Positions 1 to 9,106 of a stretch of 64,000 nucleotides of DNA are shown here, piece by piece. The stretch comes from Kitasatospora indigofera (GTDB taxonomy: Bacteria; Actinomycetota; Actinomycetes; Streptomycetales; Streptomycetaceae). Both the position numbers and the translations under genes were made by a program. The DNA is taken from NCBI RefSeq assembly GCF_014655955.1, contig NZ_BNBO01000001.1:332716-396715 (forward strand), read 5' to 3'. Each line of letters opens with the position of its first letter. The first letter of the stretch is position 1. The notes beneath the pieces are model-generated. The model ran no database searches. It saw only the letters and a list, made by a program, of their open reading frames with translations, and was not told the DNA's origin.

Positions 1-924
1 ATGTACGAGCACCCGGAGGTGGACTTCGCCGACCTGAAGGAGAAGTTCTTCGACATCCGCAAGCGCGCGTTCACCTTTCCCGACCTCGGCGAGAAGGCCA
101 AGCTGGTCTGCGTCCCGACCACCTCGGGCACCGGCAGCGAGGTCACGCCGTTCGCGGTCATCACCGACAGCGCCACCGGCCAGAAGTACCCGCTCGCCGA
201 CTACGCCCTCACCCCGAGTGTCGCCATCTGCGACCCGGCACTCACCACCCACCTGCCGGCCGCGGTCACCGCGGACACCGGCTTCGACGCCCTCACCCAC
301 TGCATCGAGACCTATGTCTCGGTCTACGCGAACGACTTCACCGACGGCCTGGCGCTGCAGGGCATCCGGCTGATCTTCGAGAACCTGGAACGGGCCGTCA
401 CCGACGGGCCGAACGACCCGGTCGCCCGGGAGAAGATGCACAACGCCGGCACCATCGCCGGGATGGCCTTCGGCTCCGCCTTCCTGGGCGTCGTCCACGC
501 CATGGCCCACACCCTGGGCGGCACCTTCCACCTCGCCCACGGTCGCACCAACGCGCTGCTCCTGCCGCACGTGATCCGCTACAACGGCGGGACGCCGGCG
601 AAGGTCACCGGCTGGCCCAAGTACCGGAGCTACATCGCCCCGGAGCGCTACCAGGCCGTCGCCCGGACGCTCGGCCTGCCCGCCGACACCCCCGAGCAGG
701 GCGTCGAGGCACTGGCACAGGCCGTCGAGGGACTGCGCGACCGGGTCGGCATCCCCCGCTCGTTCAAGGAGGCGGGAGTGGACGAGGCAGCTTTCCTGGC
801 AGCCCTTCCGCAGCAGGCGATGAACGCCTACGAGGACCAGTGCGCCCCGGCCAATCCCCGGATGCCGATGCTCGACGACATGCGGCAGCTGATGCGTCAG
901 GCCTACTACGGCCACCGGATCTGA
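1..924 (+). CDS. adhE: Bifunctional aldehyde-alcohol dehydrogenase, C-terminal iron-dependent ADH part (5' end outside window)
   Basis: The visible 307 residues match the C-terminal iron-dependent alcohol dehydrogenase domain of AdhE, which reduces acetyl-CoA through acetaldehyde to ethanol and regenerates NAD+ during fermentation. The nucleotide-proximal segment [14 protein letters not shown] and the iron ligands D96, H100, H166 and H180 (counted from the first Met in the window) have the same spacing as in E. coli AdhE. The start is inside an AdhE-conserved stretch, so the gene almost certainly continues upstream; whether the N-terminal aldehyde dehydrogenase half is present cannot be seen. 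It lies 92 nt before pflB on the same strand, which supports a mixed-acid fermentation operon. A stand-alone Fe-ADH is the alternative. Confidence 0.88.
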   Translation: MYEHPEVDFADLKEKFFDIRKRAFTFPDLGEKAKLVCVPTTSGTGSEVTPFAVITDSATGQKYPLADYALTPSVAICDPALTTHLPAAVTADTGFDALTHCIETYVSVYANDFTDGLALQGIRLIFENLERAVTDGPNDPVAREKMHNAGTIAGMAFGSAFLGVVHAMAHTLGGTFHLAHGRTNALLLPHVIRYNGGTPAKVTGWPKYRSYIAPERYQAVARTLGLPADTPEQGVEALAQAVEGLRDRVGIPRSFKEAGVDEAAFLAALPQQAMNAYEDQCAPANPRMPMLDDMRQLMRQAYYGHRI

Positions 925-1016
925 GCACCGACGGCCCCACCCGGGGCCGCCCCGGCCGTGCGAACCACCGGCCGGACCAGCGAGGTGCCGAGGGCACCGA
1001 AAGGGGAACAGCCACC

Positions 1017-3284
1017 ATGACCACCGAGCAGTCGGAGACGACCGCCGGCAGTTCCTGGGCCGGATTCAAGGGCGGCCTGTGGCGCGACGCGATCGACGTC
1101 CGCGACTTCATCCAGCACAACTACACCCCGTACGAGGGCGACGGCGGCTTCCTGACCGGCCCCACCGAACGCACCACTGCGGTCTGGAAGAAGATCACCG
1201 ACCGCTTCCCCGAGGAGCGGGCCAAGGGCGTGTACGACGTCGCCCACGACATCCCCTCCACCATCACCGCGCACGCCCCCGGCTGGATCGACCGTGACCG
1301 CGAACTGGTCGTCGGCCTGCAGACCGACGCCCCGCTGAAGCGCGCGATCATGCCCAACGGCGGCTGGCGGATGGTGGCCGGAGCCCTGGAGACCTACGGC
1401 TACCCGGTCTCCGCCGAACTGGCGACCGTCTTCACCACGTACCGCAAGACCCACAACGCGGGCGTTTTCGACGCCTACACCCCCGAGATCCTTGCCGCCC
1501 GCCGGGCCGGGATCATCACCGGCCTGCCGGACGCCTACGGCCGCGGCCGGATCATCGGCGACTACCGCCGGGTCGCGCTCTACGGCGTGGACCGGCTGAT
1601 TGCCGCGAAGCGCGCGGAGAAGGCGGAGCTGGACGCCGCGCCGGCGGACCCGGGCCGGCTGGAGGCCGTCATCCGGGACCGCGAGGAACTCGCCGAGCAG
1701 ATCAGGGCCCTGCAGGAACTCAAGGAGATGGCCTGCGCCTACGGCTACGACATCTCCGGCCCGGCAAGGACCGGTCGGGAGGCCGTTCAGTGGCTGTACT
1801 TCGCCTACCTGGCGGCGGTGAAGGAGCAGAACGGTGCGGCCATGTCGCTCGGCCGGACCTCCACCTTCCTCGACGTCTACCTCCAACGGGACATCACCGA
1901 GGGCCGGCTGACCGAGAGCGGCGCCCAGGAACTGGTCGACGACTTCGTCATCAAGCTTCGGATCGTCCGCTTCCTGCGCACCCCCGAGTACGACCAGTTG
2001 TTCTCGGGCGACCCGACCTGGGTCACCGAGTCGATCGGCGGCATCGGCCAGGACGGGCGCCCGCTGGTCACCCGCACCTCCTTCCGTTACCTGCAGACCC
2101 TGTACAACCTGGGCCCGGCGCCCGAGCCGAACATGACCGTCTTCTGGTCGCCGCGACTCCCGCGTGGATTCAAGGAGTTCTGCGCAAAGGCGTCGATCGA
2201 CACCTCCAGCATCCAGTACGAGTCGGACGAGCTGATGCGCCCGCGGTTCGGCGACGACACCGCCATCGCCTGCTGCGTGTCGGCGATGGCCGTCGGTCGG
2301 CAGATGCAGTTCTTCGGCGCCCGGGTGAACCTCGCCAAGACCCTGCTCTACGCGGTCAACGGCGGCCGGGACGAGATCTCCGGCGCCCAGGTCGGCCCGG
2401 ACACCGGTGCGCTCACCTCGGACGTGCTCGACTACGAGGAGGTGCTGGAGAAGCTCGACCGGCAGATGGACTGGCTGGCCGAGACGTACGTCCACGCCCT
2501 CAACGTGATCCACTACATGCACGACAGGTACGCGTACGAGCGCCTGGAGATGGCGCTGCACGACCGCGACGTGCGCAGGACCATGGCCTGCGGCATTGCC
2601 GGCCTCGCGGTCGCGGCCGATTCCCTCGCCGCCATCCGGTACGCACGGGTCACGCCGGTGCGCGACGCGACGGGCCTGGCGACCGACTACCTGATCGACG
2701 GCGGGTTCCCCGCCTACGGGAACAACGACGACCGCGCGGACTCGATCGCGGTCCAGCTGGTCGAGCGGTTCATGGCGAAAGTCCGCAGACACCCCACGTA
2801 CCGGGGGGCCGAACACACGCAGTCCGTCCTGACCATCACCTCCAACGTCGTCTATGGCAAGAAGACCGGCAACACCCCTGACGGGCGCCGGTCCGGCGAA
2901 CCCTTCTCACCCGGTGCCAACCCGATGAACGGGCGCGACCGGCACGGCTACGTGACCAGCGCACTCTCGGTCGCCAAGTTGCCGTACGAGCATGCCCAGG
3001 ACGGCATCTCGCTGACCAACACCGTCACCCCCGAGGCGCTCGGCCGCACCCCGCAGGAGCGGATCGCCAACCTGGCCGGTGTCCTGGACGGTTTTACGGC
3101 GGTGGGCGGATTCCACATGAACGTCAACGTGCTCGACCGCGTCACCCTGCTGGACGCGATGGAGCACCCGGAGAAGTACCCGCAACTGACCATCCGGGTC
3201 AGCGGCTACGCCGTCAACTTCGTCCGGCTGACCCGCGAGCAGCAGCTCGACGTGGTCAACCGCACCTTCCACGGCTCGCTGTAG
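1017..3284 (+). CDS. pflB: Formate C-acetyltransferase (pyruvate formate-lyase)
   Basis: A 755-residue glycyl-radical enzyme that converts pyruvate and CoA to acetyl-CoA and formate without oxygen. The adjacent catalytic cysteines are C419-C420 in the segment IACCVSAM, and the radical glycine is G730 in RVSGYAVNF; both positions nearly equal those of E. coli PflB (C418-C419, G734), so this is a true PFL rather than a diol dehydratase. The ATG at 1017 is chosen because AAGGGGA lies 9 nt upstream and the preceding in-frame residues are not PFL-like. It sits between adhE and pflA. PFL is oxygen-sensitive and uncommon in filamentous actinomycetes, which implies real anaerobic or microaerobic metabolism. 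Confidence 0.95.
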   Translation: MTTEQSETTAGSSWAGFKGGLWRDAIDVRDFIQHNYTPYEGDGGFLTGPTERTTAVWKKITDRFPEERAKGVYDVAHDIPSTITAHAPGWIDRDRELVVGLQTDAPLKRAIMPNGGWRMVAGALETYGYPVSAELATVFTTYRKTHNAGVFDAYTPEILAARRAGIITGLPDAYGRGRIIGDYRRVALYGVDRLIAAKRAEKAELDAAPADPGRLEAVIRDREELAEQIRALQELKEMACAYGYDISGPARTGREAVQWLYFAYLAAVKEQNGAAMSLGRTSTFLDVYLQRDITEGRLTESGAQELVDDFVIKLRIVRFLRTPEYDQLFSGDPTWVTESIGGIGQDGRPLVTRTSFRYLQTLYNLGPAPEPNMTVFWSPRLPRGFKEFCAKASIDTSSIQYESDELMRPRFGDDTAIACCVSAMAVGRQMQFFGARVNLAKTLLYAVNGGRDEISGAQVGPDTGALTSDVLDYEEVLEKLDRQMDWLAETYVHALNVIHYMHDRYAYERLEMALHDRDVRRTMACGIAGLAVAADSLAAIRYARVTPVRDATGLATDYLIDGGFPAYGNNDDRADSIAVQLVERFMAKVRRHPTYRGAEHTQSVLTITSNVVYGKKTGNTPDGRRSGEPFSPGANPMNGRDRHGYVTSALSVAKLPYEHAQDGISLTNTVTPEALGRTPQERIANLAGVLDGFTAVGGFHMNVNVLDRVTLLDAMEHPEKYPQLTIRVSGYAVNFVRLTREQQLDVVNRTFHGSL

Positions 3285-3304
3285 CCGGCCCAGGAGGACT
3301 CCCC

Positions 3305-4081
3305 ATGACTGTCACGCTCGGCACCGCCGTCCCGGTCGGGCCGCCCCCGGCCCGCACCGGCTCGGTGCACTCCTGGGACGTGTCCACCGGCGTGGACGGC
3401 CCCGGCACCCGGTTCGTGGTCTTCCTGGCCGGGTGCCCGCTGACCTGCCTCTACTGCCACAACCCCGACACCTGGCGGATGCTGGACGGCACCCGCACCG
3501 GCGTCGACGCCGTGGTCGCCGAGGCCACCCGGCACGCCGCCTTCATCCACGCGGCCGGCGGCGGGGCGACCCTCACGGGCGGCGAGCCGCTGCTCCAACC
3601 CGCCTTCTGCACCGCACTGTTCGAACGCTTCAAGCACCAGCTCGGGCTGCACACGGCGCTGGACACCTCCGGCTTCCTCGGCGCCCGGGCGGACGACCGG
3701 CTGCTGGCCGACGTCGACCTCGTCCTGCTCGACATCAAGTCCTGGGACCGCGACCTCTACCTGCGCCTCACGGGGCAGCACCTGGGACCCACCCTTGACT
3801 TTGCCCGCCGGCTGGCCGACCTCGGCAAAGAGGTGTGGGTCCGCTTCGTGCTCGTCCCCGGACTGACCGACGGGCCGGCGAACGTCGAGGGCGTCGCGCA
3901 GTTCGCCGCCTCGCTCGGCAACGTCTCGCGGGTGGACGTCCTGCCCTTCCACACGCTGGGCGCCGCCAAGTACCGGGCCCGGGGAAGTCGCTTCCCGCTC
4001 GAAGGCACCCCGTCGCCGAGCGCTGAGCAGCTGGAAGCAGCCCGGTCGGTGTTCGCCGGCCACGGACTGCTCACGGTGTGA
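3305..4081 (+). CDS. pflA: Pyruvate formate-lyase activating enzyme (radical SAM)
   Basis: A 258-residue radical SAM protein that installs the glycyl radical on PflB. The CX3CX2C cluster motif is C44, C48, C51 (CPLTCLYCHNPDTW), followed by the TLTGGEPLLQ segment that contacts SAM and by LLDIKSWD, which is typical of PflA. The start follows AGGAGG by about 8 nt and lies 20 nt after the pflB stop, so the two genes are co-transcribed and probably made in step. It lacks the extra ferredoxin-like cluster insert of glycerol dehydratase activases. Immediately downstream and convergent is a broken flavodoxin gene; flavodoxin is the usual electron donor for PflA in enterobacteria. Confidence 0.93.
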   Translation: MTVTLGTAVPVGPPPARTGSVHSWDVSTGVDGPGTRFVVFLAGCPLTCLYCHNPDTWRMLDGTRTGVDAVVAEATRHAAFIHAAGGGATLTGGEPLLQPAFCTALFERFKHQLGLHTALDTSGFLGARADDRLLADVDLVLLDIKSWDRDLYLRLTGQHLGPTLDFARRLADLGKEVWVRFVLVPGLTDGPANVEGVAQFAASLGNVSRVDVLPFHTLGAAKYRARGSRFPLEGTPSPSAEQLEAARSVFAGHGLLTV

Positions 4082-4356
4082 AGCCCCGGGCCGGGCGAGT
4101 CCGGCGCGTTCTCGACGGGCGCCCCGGCGGCGGCGAGCCGGGCCGTCCGGCGGATCGGCCCTGAGCTCGTCCCATACACGTGGGTGGGCCCGCCGACCAC
4201 CAGGAGATCTGCGCTGCCGGTGACCTCCGGTCCCGCACCGGCCTCCGGGACGCAATGGACGACAGCGTCGGGCCGGGCGCCCCGCAGACCTTCGGCGATC
4301 GCCTCGGCGACGGTCCGGGTGCCGTACATGCTCTCGTACACGATCACCGCCTGCAC
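4082..4356 (-). pseudogene. Truncated flavodoxin-domain gene
   Basis: The first 80 or so residues (MQAVIVYESMYGTRTVAEAI onward) form the N-terminal half of a flavodoxin, with the FMN phosphate loop ESMYGTRT and the LLVVGGPTHVYGTSS strand-loop. Similarity stops near 4117 and the frame then runs antisense through pflA. The intact relative at 37953-38486 has 177 residues and the same start, which shows that about half of this protein is missing. I read it as a 3'-deleted remnant fused to the end of pflA by the event that removed the rest. A short functional product is unlikely because the second FMN loop is gone. Confidence 0.75.
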
Positions 4357-4425
4357 GACTGCTCACCTCTCCGGTGATCCGTGGAGACCGACGAGGACCG
4401 GTCCGTCCGCGATGTCCTCCACCGG

Positions 4426-4869
4426 TCAGGTGCCGGCGCTGCGCACCACGACGACGGGACAGGCTGCGTGTTCCACACAGTGCCGGCTCACCGAGCCCAG
4501 GAGGGTCCCGGTGAAGCCTCCCAGCCCCCTGGACCCGACCACCAGGAGGTGTGCCCCGCGGGCGGCCTTCAGCAGGACGTCCGCCGGGTGGCCGTACTCG
4601 GTGCGCTGCCGGACCGGGGGCCGGGTGTCGTCCTGCTCCTGCTTCACGGTGTCGGCCAGTGCCAGCCGGGCAGCCTCCTCGATCTCCGGTCCCGGGACGG
4701 ACAGCCCCCAGCCGCTCATCGGCGGGTAGTCCCAGGCGGCGACCGCTTCGACCGAGGCTTCCTCCAGCCGTGCCTGTCTCCGGGCCCAGCGGAGCGCCTC
4801 CCGGGAGGAGGGCGATCCGTCGACGCCGACGACGATGACGGGGTGCGGGCTCTCAGGCGTGGTTGCCAT
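4426..4869 (-). CDS. Universal stress protein, single UspA domain
   Basis: A 147-residue UspA-fold protein. It has the [10 protein letters not shown] start strand and the ATP-binding GxxGxxxxxxxxxGS pattern in VGSRGLGGFTGTLLGSVS, so it belongs to the ATP-binding class like mycobacterial Rv1996/Rv2623, several of which are DosR-regulated. The ATG overlaps the end of the upstream CBS-BON gene by 17 nt, so it is the last gene of a minus-strand set nitroreductase, CBS-BON, USP. Probable role is ATP-linked stress or dormancy signalling in the cytoplasm; the partner is unknown. Confidence 0.92.
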   Translation of the reverse strand: MATTPESPHPVIVVGVDGSPSSREALRWARRQARLEEASVEAVAAWDYPPMSGWGLSVPGPEIEEAARLALADTVKQEQDDTRPPVRQRTEYGHPADVLLKAARGAHLLVVGSRGLGGFTGTLLGSVSRHCVEHAACPVVVVRSAGT

Positions 4870-5560
4870 GACGGACCTCCGTGCTCCGGCGTTGCTTCGA
4901 GTGGATGACGGGGGAGACCGGTTCGGGTGCCGGCCCCGTCCGGTCGGTGACCGAGACGACGCCGTCCACGGACCGGCACAGACGCAGCACGACGGGTACG
5001 AGGTAGGGCGGCGCGATCGTGCCGCTCAGCACGACCCGGCCTTGCGCGACCTCCACACCGACGGCTGCCGGGCTCACCCCCTCCACGTGGCTGAGCACCT
5101 CCTCGACGACGTCCTGCCTGATGGCCCGGTCGTCCCGGAGGAACACCTTGAGGAGGTCGCCGCGGCTCACCAGGCCGGCGAGCCGGCCCTCCTCGTCCAC
5201 CACCGGCAGTCGTTTGATGTGCCGGCCGGACATCAGGCGGGCAGCGGCCACCACGGTGGACCCGGGTTCGACGCACACGGCGGGGCTGGTCATCAACTGC
5301 TGTGCGGTGGCTGCCCCGGCCCTGCCCGGCCCTGCGGCCGGCGGTGGTTGCAGGCCGACGGGGTCCTCCTGGGCCGACTGGGTGCGCAGGAGGTCCGCCT
5401 CCGAGACGATGCCCACCGGCCGGTCGTCCTCGTCCACGACCGGCACGGCGGTGATGCCGTACTCCTGGAGGAGCTCGACGATCGCGCGGAATCCCGTCGC
5501 CGGCGCGACGCGGACGACGTCGCGGGTCATCACGTCCCGGACGGTGCGGTGCGTCAGCAC
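4853..5560 (-). CDS. CBS-pair protein with C-terminal BON domain
   Basis: A 235-residue protein with two CBS motifs (VRDVMTRDVVRV and QQLMTSPAVCV, each ending in a VPVVDED or LPVVDEEGRLAGLVS strand) followed by a BON domain (VGVEVAQGRVVLSGTI onward). CBS pairs bind adenine nucleotides and BON modules bind membranes or ligands, so this is probably an energy-state sensor. A GTG start at 5560 is preferred: GGGGAGG lies just upstream and the start overlaps the nitroreductase stop by 7 nt, implying translational coupling. Four intact CBS-BON paralogues occur in this island. Confidence 0.9.
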   Translation of the reverse strand: MLTHRTVRDVMTRDVVRVAPATGFRAIVELLQEYGITAVPVVDEDDRPVGIVSEADLLRTQSAQEDPVGLQPPPAAGPGRAGAATAQQLMTSPAVCVEPGSTVVAAARLMSGRHIKRLPVVDEEGRLAGLVSRGDLLKVFLRDDRAIRQDVVEEVLSHVEGVSPAAVGVEVAQGRVVLSGTIAPPYLVPVVLRLCRSVDGVVSVTDRTGPAPEPVSPVIHSKQRRSTEVRHGNHA

Positions 5561-6570
5561 GACGCCTCCCCGGCGGCCGAGGCAGCCCGGTGGTCCGTCA
5601 GGTCGAGGGTCTCGTCGACCGGGCGGCGCGGGGTGGCGGGTCCGGGCGGGCCGTATCCGAGGCGCAGTACGAGCTGCACGTGGCCGACCCCCTCGGCCGG
5701 GTCCCGCAGGCCCCAGCGGGTGTCCGGCCACTCGACGGCCTGGTGCAGGACGGAGGCGCGCAGGCCGCGGGTCGTCGCCAGCAGCCAGACCCGTTGCATG
5801 GCCTGGCCGGCGCGGAGCCAGTCGGCGGGTGTGTCGCCGTGGGTGGTGAGGACGGCCAGCTGGGGGAGCGCCTCGAAGCGTTCGGGCGGCGTGGTGGGAA
5901 GGGTCCGGCGGGTGAAGCCGCGCATGGGCACCCGGGCGTCGTGGTCCCGCGGGCCGAGCGCCGCCGCGGGTATCCCGTCCGCGGCCTGTTCCTCCAGCCT
6001 CAGCCAGCTGCGGGTCTCGGCCATCCGCGCCAGGTCGGCGCCGGTGCGGCGCTCGGCGTCGGTGGTCAGGGCGAGCACGCGGCGCACCCCGTCCTCCTCC
6101 AAGGGGGACAGCACCGCTCCTTCGCCGGAGGCCGCCGCCGTCAGCTCGCCCAGGACGGCCTCGGGCACGTCGCGGTTGCTGAAAGGGCGGCGGCTGGAGT
6201 GGCGGTACCGGATCGCTTCGAAGAGGTCCGGTCCGAACGGCGGCGCCGACGGTGCGGGGCGGGAGAGACGGATCTCGGCCGCAAGGTCCGCTTCGCCCGG
6301 GTCGGGGAGCAACGCCACCTCCGGGTCCCGTCCGAGCCGCAGTGCCGCGAGCCGCAGGTTGAACAGCGCCGCGCCCACCGAGATGTGCAGCGCCCGGCCG
6401 TCCGGGTCGGTCAGCGGCACGGCCCGGGAGCGGTCGAGGTACACCCGCAGCCCGGACGAGTCGGGTGCGGGGGCGAAGCGCCACGGCTGGCTGTTGTGCA
6501 GCGAGGGCGCCGCGCCGGCGGCGGAGGCCAGGAACCGCAGCTGGGTCAGGGTCAGTGCCGGCTCGTTCAT
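5554..6570 (-). CDS. Acg-family putative NAD(P)H nitroreductase
   Basis: A 338-residue protein with the Acg/Rv3131 signatures: AAGAAPSLHNSQPWRF at the N-terminus, the RALHISVGAALFNLRLA helix, and a second nitroreductase-like half ending VQLVLRLGYGPP. In mycobacteria this family is strongly DosR-induced; Acg binds FMN but has lost ordinary nitroreductase activity, so the true substrate is unsettled. The ATG at 6570 begins MNEPALTL; the longer upstream reading frame is antisense-like. It is followed by an overlapping CBS-BON gene and preceded by the DUF1876 gene, a set typical of the DosR regulon. Confidence 0.88.
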   Translation of the reverse strand: MNEPALTLTQLRFLASAAGAAPSLHNSQPWRFAPAPDSSGLRVYLDRSRAVPLTDPDGRALHISVGAALFNLRLAALRLGRDPEVALLPDPGEADLAAEIRLSRPAPSAPPFGPDLFEAIRYRHSSRRPFSNRDVPEAVLGELTAAASGEGAVLSPLEEDGVRRVLALTTDAERRTGADLARMAETRSWLRLEEQAADGIPAAALGPRDHDARVPMRGFTRRTLPTTPPERFEALPQLAVLTTHGDTPADWLRAGQAMQRVWLLATTRGLRASVLHQAVEWPDTRWGLRDPAEGVGHVQLVLRLGYGPPGPATPRRPVDETLDLTDHRAASAAGEASC

Positions 6571-6626
6571 GATGGACCGCTCCCTGGTGCGACTCGTTTC
6601 GTCAACGGTGGGCGGCCGGCCCGGCG

Positions 6627-6908
6627 TCATGAGCGGAGGCCGGGCTCGAAGGCCGCGGTGTCGTTCTCGCCCGCGCGCAGCAGCTGGTGACCGAGGTCGA
6701 CCAGGGCCCGCCCCGCCGCGAACTCGTCGCCGATCTCGGGGACGTCCGGGTCGTTCGGGCTGCGCCGAGCGGTGGCGCGACTTCGGAGGGCGTTGTCGCC
6801 GGTGTCGAGGACGGCGTGCACGGTGGTGAGGCCGCCCTCCTCGAACAACTGCAGGTGCAGCGTCCACTGCTTGGTCCGGTGCTGCTCGATGCTGCCGGTG
6901 GCGGTCAT
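6627..6908 (-). CDS. DUF1876 (Rv1738/Rv2632c-like) small stress protein
   Basis: A 93-residue protein with the DUF1876 pattern: W-T-L-H-L-Q-L-F-E-E near the start, HAVLDTGDNALRSRATARRS in the middle and IGDEFAAGRALVDLGHQLL in the final helix. Rv1738 of M. tuberculosis, a top DosR target, resembles ribosome hibernation factors in structure, so a role in translation shutdown is possible but not shown. The ATG at 6908 is preceded by GGAAGGA. It is the first gene of the minus-strand operon leading to the nitroreductase, and a pair of the recurrent 6-2-6 palindromes lies 110-145 nt upstream. Confidence 0.86.
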   Translation of the reverse strand: MTATGSIEQHRTKQWTLHLQLFEEGGLTTVHAVLDTGDNALRSRATARRSPNDPDVPEIGDEFAAGRALVDLGHQLLRAGENDTAAFEPGLRS

Positions 6909-7017
6909 GGCCGGGACATCCTTCCGGTCGGTCGTCCAGACCGGTCGCGGGGGCGTCGGCACCCGTCTTCTCGTCCGGTCCCGCTTTCATCCTGCTTCGC
7001 GTTCGGATCGCGGGCAT

Positions 7018-7052
7018 GGGCCCTCCGGCCCTGAACACCCGCCGGACGGCCC
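7018..7052. promoter_or_regulatory. Paired 6-2-6 palindromes, putative DosR-like operator
   Basis: Two palindromes, GGGCCC-TC-CGGCCC at 7018-7031 and CCGCCG-GA-CGGCCC at 7039-7052, have centres exactly 21 bp apart. They lie between the DUF1876 gene (start 6908) and the 3' end of the USP gene at 7085, so they should serve the minus-strand DUF1876/nitroreductase operon. The consensus is described in the findings. Confidence 0.5.
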
Positions 7053-7084
7053 AGGCCGGGACGTGGCGGGGGAAGCTGCGCCGG

Positions 7085-7528
7085 TCATCCGGCACTGTCG
7101 CGGAGCACGACGACCGGGCACGTCGCGTGCTGTGCGCAGTACTGGCACACGGACCCGAGCAGGGCGGCGCCGAACCCGCCGGGGCCCCGGTTGCCCACCA
7201 CGAGCAGGTCGGCCTCCCGCGAGCGCTCGACCAGCACCTCGGCGGCGTTCCCCGGCACGGCTGTCGTGCGGACCTCCGCCGGCCGGACCCCGCCGAAGGC
7301 GCGGGCGACCACTTGGTCCAGCACCTTCCCTGCGGCGCGGCCGAGCTCGCGGTCCACCGACATCGGCGCCCGCCCGTACACCGTCGGCAAGGTCCAGCAG
7401 ATCACCGCGTCCACCGGATCACCGGTCAGGCGTGCCTGGCCGACGGCCCACCGCAGGGCCTGTTCGGAGGAGGGAGAGCCGTCCACGCCGACCACGATCC
7501 GCTTGCCCGCCGGTGTCACCCTGTGCAT
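7085..7528 (-). CDS. Universal stress protein, single UspA domain
   Basis: A 147-residue UspA protein starting [20 protein letters not shown], with the ATP-binding loop VGNRGPGGFGAALLGSVCQ. It is close in length and motif to the USP at 4426-4869. It lies 97 nt downstream of the CBS-BON gene on the same strand and is probably its operon partner. ATP-binding USPs of this kind act in dormancy control in mycobacteria; the specific target here is unknown. A strong palindrome pair sits beyond its 3' end, serving the next operon. Confidence 0.92.
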   Translation of the reverse strand: MHRVTPAGKRIVVGVDGSPSSEQALRWAVGQARLTGDPVDAVICWTLPTVYGRAPMSVDRELGRAAGKVLDQVVARAFGGVRPAEVRTTAVPGNAAEVLVERSREADLLVVGNRGPGGFGAALLGSVCQYCAQHATCPVVVLRDSAG

Positions 7529-7625
7529 CGCGCTACCTCGTTCTCGGCCGCGGCGGGGCGGACCGGCCGCCGCGGCCGCGGGACGGTCCGCCAGGCCGGC
7601 CGGGGCCGTTGCCGTCCCGGGACCT

Positions 7626-8306
7626 TCAGGCGGTCGGCACGGTGGCCCCGGCCTGCGACGCCGTCGAGGGATGCTCGATGGCCTGGTGGACGGAGACCAC
7701 GCCGTCGACCGACGCGCAGAGGCGCTCGACGACGGGGATCAGGCCGGCGTCCTCGATCCGCCCGGCCAGGGTCACGACACCGTCCCGGACGGTGACCCGT
7801 ACCGCTCCTGGAGCGAGGCGCAGGGTCCGGTCGAGGATGTCGCGGTCGATCTCCTCACGGAGGGCCGTGTCGTGCCGGAGGAAGAGCCGCAGGAGGTCGG
7901 AGCGGCTGACGATGCCGGTGAGCCGCCCGGCCTCGTCGACGACCGGGAGGCGCTTGACCCGCTCGCGGTCCATGGTCCGGGCAGCCTCGACGATGCTCCA
8001 TCCGGGGCGCGCGCAGACCGCCGGGCTGGTCATCAGGCCCTCCGCGGTCTCGGCCACGGTCCCGGCGCTGCCACGGGAATCCTCCGGGAGGCTGACGGAG
8101 TGGCCCTGCGGGTCGGGGAGGTGCGCCTGCCGTCGGAGCAGGTCCGCCTCCGAGACGACCCCGAGCGGGTGGTCCCGGTCGTCGACCACGGGGACGGCGG
8201 CGATGCCGTTCCGCTCGAAGATCTCGGCGATCTCCTTGAAAGGGGTGCCGGGCCGTGCGGTGACGACCCCGGGGGTCATCACGTCGCGGACGGTGCGGTG
8301 CTGCAT
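7626..8306 (-). CDS. CBS-pair protein with C-terminal BON domain
   Basis: A 226-residue paralogue of the 4853 gene: CBS1 (VRDVMTPGVVTARPGTPFKE), CBS2 (EGLMTSPAVCARPGWSI onward, with VKRLPVVDEAGRLTGIVS), then BON (VRVTVRDGVVTLAGRI onward). The ATG at 8306 has AAGGAG 10 nt upstream and gives the same N-terminus, MQHRTVRDVM, as the paralogue at 25559, so it is preferred over the in-frame GTG at 8315. A perfect inverted repeat containing two operator-like sites lies 60-122 nt upstream. Probable role: adenine-nucleotide sensing in energy stress. Confidence 0.91.
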   Translation of the reverse strand: MQHRTVRDVMTPGVVTARPGTPFKEIAEIFERNGIAAVPVVDDRDHPLGVVSEADLLRRQAHLPDPQGHSVSLPEDSRGSAGTVAETAEGLMTSPAVCARPGWSIVEAARTMDRERVKRLPVVDEAGRLTGIVSRSDLLRLFLRHDTALREEIDRDILDRTLRLAPGAVRVTVRDGVVTLAGRIEDAGLIPVVERLCASVDGVVSVHQAIEHPSTASQAGATVPTA

Positions 8307-8365
8307 GGTCCTCACTCCTTCGCCGGGGGTCCTCCTGCTCTCACACTGTCCGCCTGCCGCGCCGC

Positions 8366-8428
8366 CCCGGACAGGGCCGTTCGGGCCCCGGGCGGCGGGC
8401 CGGCGGTCACCGAACGGCCCTGTCCGGG
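8366..8428. promoter_or_regulatory. Perfect 19-bp inverted repeat carrying two operator-like sites
   Basis: The arms at 8366-8384 and 8410-8428 are exact reverse complements (CCCGGACAGGGCCGTTCGG and its partner) with a 25-nt loop. Each arm contains one recurrent site: GGGCCG-TT-CGGGCC at 8374-8387 and TCACCG-AA-CGGCCC at 8407-8420, centres 33 bp apart. It lies upstream of the CBS-BON gene and just beyond the stop of the maturation protease gene. Operator function for the CBS-BON/USP operon fits the island pattern; transcription termination for the protease gene is an alternative or added role. Confidence 0.55.
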
Positions 8429-8435
8429 ACGGCGC

Positions 8436-8939
8436 TCAGCGCCTGCCGGCCCGGTCCTGGCACCGTGCGACCTGCTTCGTGATCTGCGCCGCGAGGCGCG
8501 ACGCGGCCAGCTCGACCGGGGCCGACAGGCCCGTTCCCGGGGAGCAGTCGGCCCCTTCCACGGCGTAGACGACCAGGCGGCGCGGCAGGCGGTCCAGTTC
8601 GCGGGCCAGTTCCACGGCGTCTCCGAGGCCGAGCCCGTGGGAGCTGGTCGCGCGGTCGGCCGCCGCGATCCGTCCGTCGTCCATCACGAGGCGGTGCACC
8701 CGGCCGGGCTGCCCGGGGTGGGTGTGGGCGGCGTCCACGACGATCGCGAGGTCCGCGCCGTCCCAGTGGGAGATGAGCCTCGCGGGGTCGCCGTCGCACA
8801 ACACCAGCGACGTCCGGCCCGGCAGCGGGCGCTTCCGGGCCCGTTCCGCCAGCCTGGTGACGACCGCCCATCCGACACCGTCGTCCCGCCGGTACTCGTT
8901 GCCGACACCGATGACGATGACGCGGGCAGGGATGTTCAC
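8436..8939 (-). CDS. [NiFe]-hydrogenase maturation endopeptidase (HycI/HybD family)
   Basis: A 167-residue aspartic-type maturation protease that trims the C-terminus of the hydrogenase large subunit after Ni insertion. The family motif IGVGNEYRRDDGVG is at the N-terminus, and the expected nickel-sensing residues are E15, D69 (IVVDAAH) and H101 (SSHGLGLGD). A GTG start at 8939 is chosen because the motif begins within 14 residues and upstream codons are not family-like. It is divergent from the hydrogenase operon, with 167 nt between the two starts. The large subunit in that operon carries the 13-residue tail this enzyme would remove. The Hyp assembly genes are not in the window. Confidence 0.92.
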   Translation of the reverse strand: MNIPARVIVIGVGNEYRRDDGVGWAVVTRLAERARKRPLPGRTSLVLCDGDPARLISHWDGADLAIVVDAAHTHPGQPGRVHRLVMDDGRIAAADRATSSHGLGLGDAVELARELDRLPRRLVVYAVEGADCSPGTGLSAPVELAASRLAAQITKQVARCQDRAGRR

Positions 8940-9106
8940 CTCATCCGCTCTTCCCGCGCGTGGCGGCCCCGAGCCGCGGTGGGCCCCGGCTGGGCCCGCA
9001 CGAGGTCGGCAGAGAGCCACCTGGAGCACACCGGACCCGGCTTCCGCTGCCCGGGCGCGCTTGGCTCCCCATACTGGGCAGCGGGGGCATCGGCCTGGGA
9101 GGTTGA

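Noticed and set aside
8981..8998. GGGCCC...GGGCCC upstream of the hydrogenase operon as an operator copy
   Set aside because: Arms and spacing do not fit the 6-2-6 pattern, so I did not count it, although the hydrogenase may still belong to the regulon.
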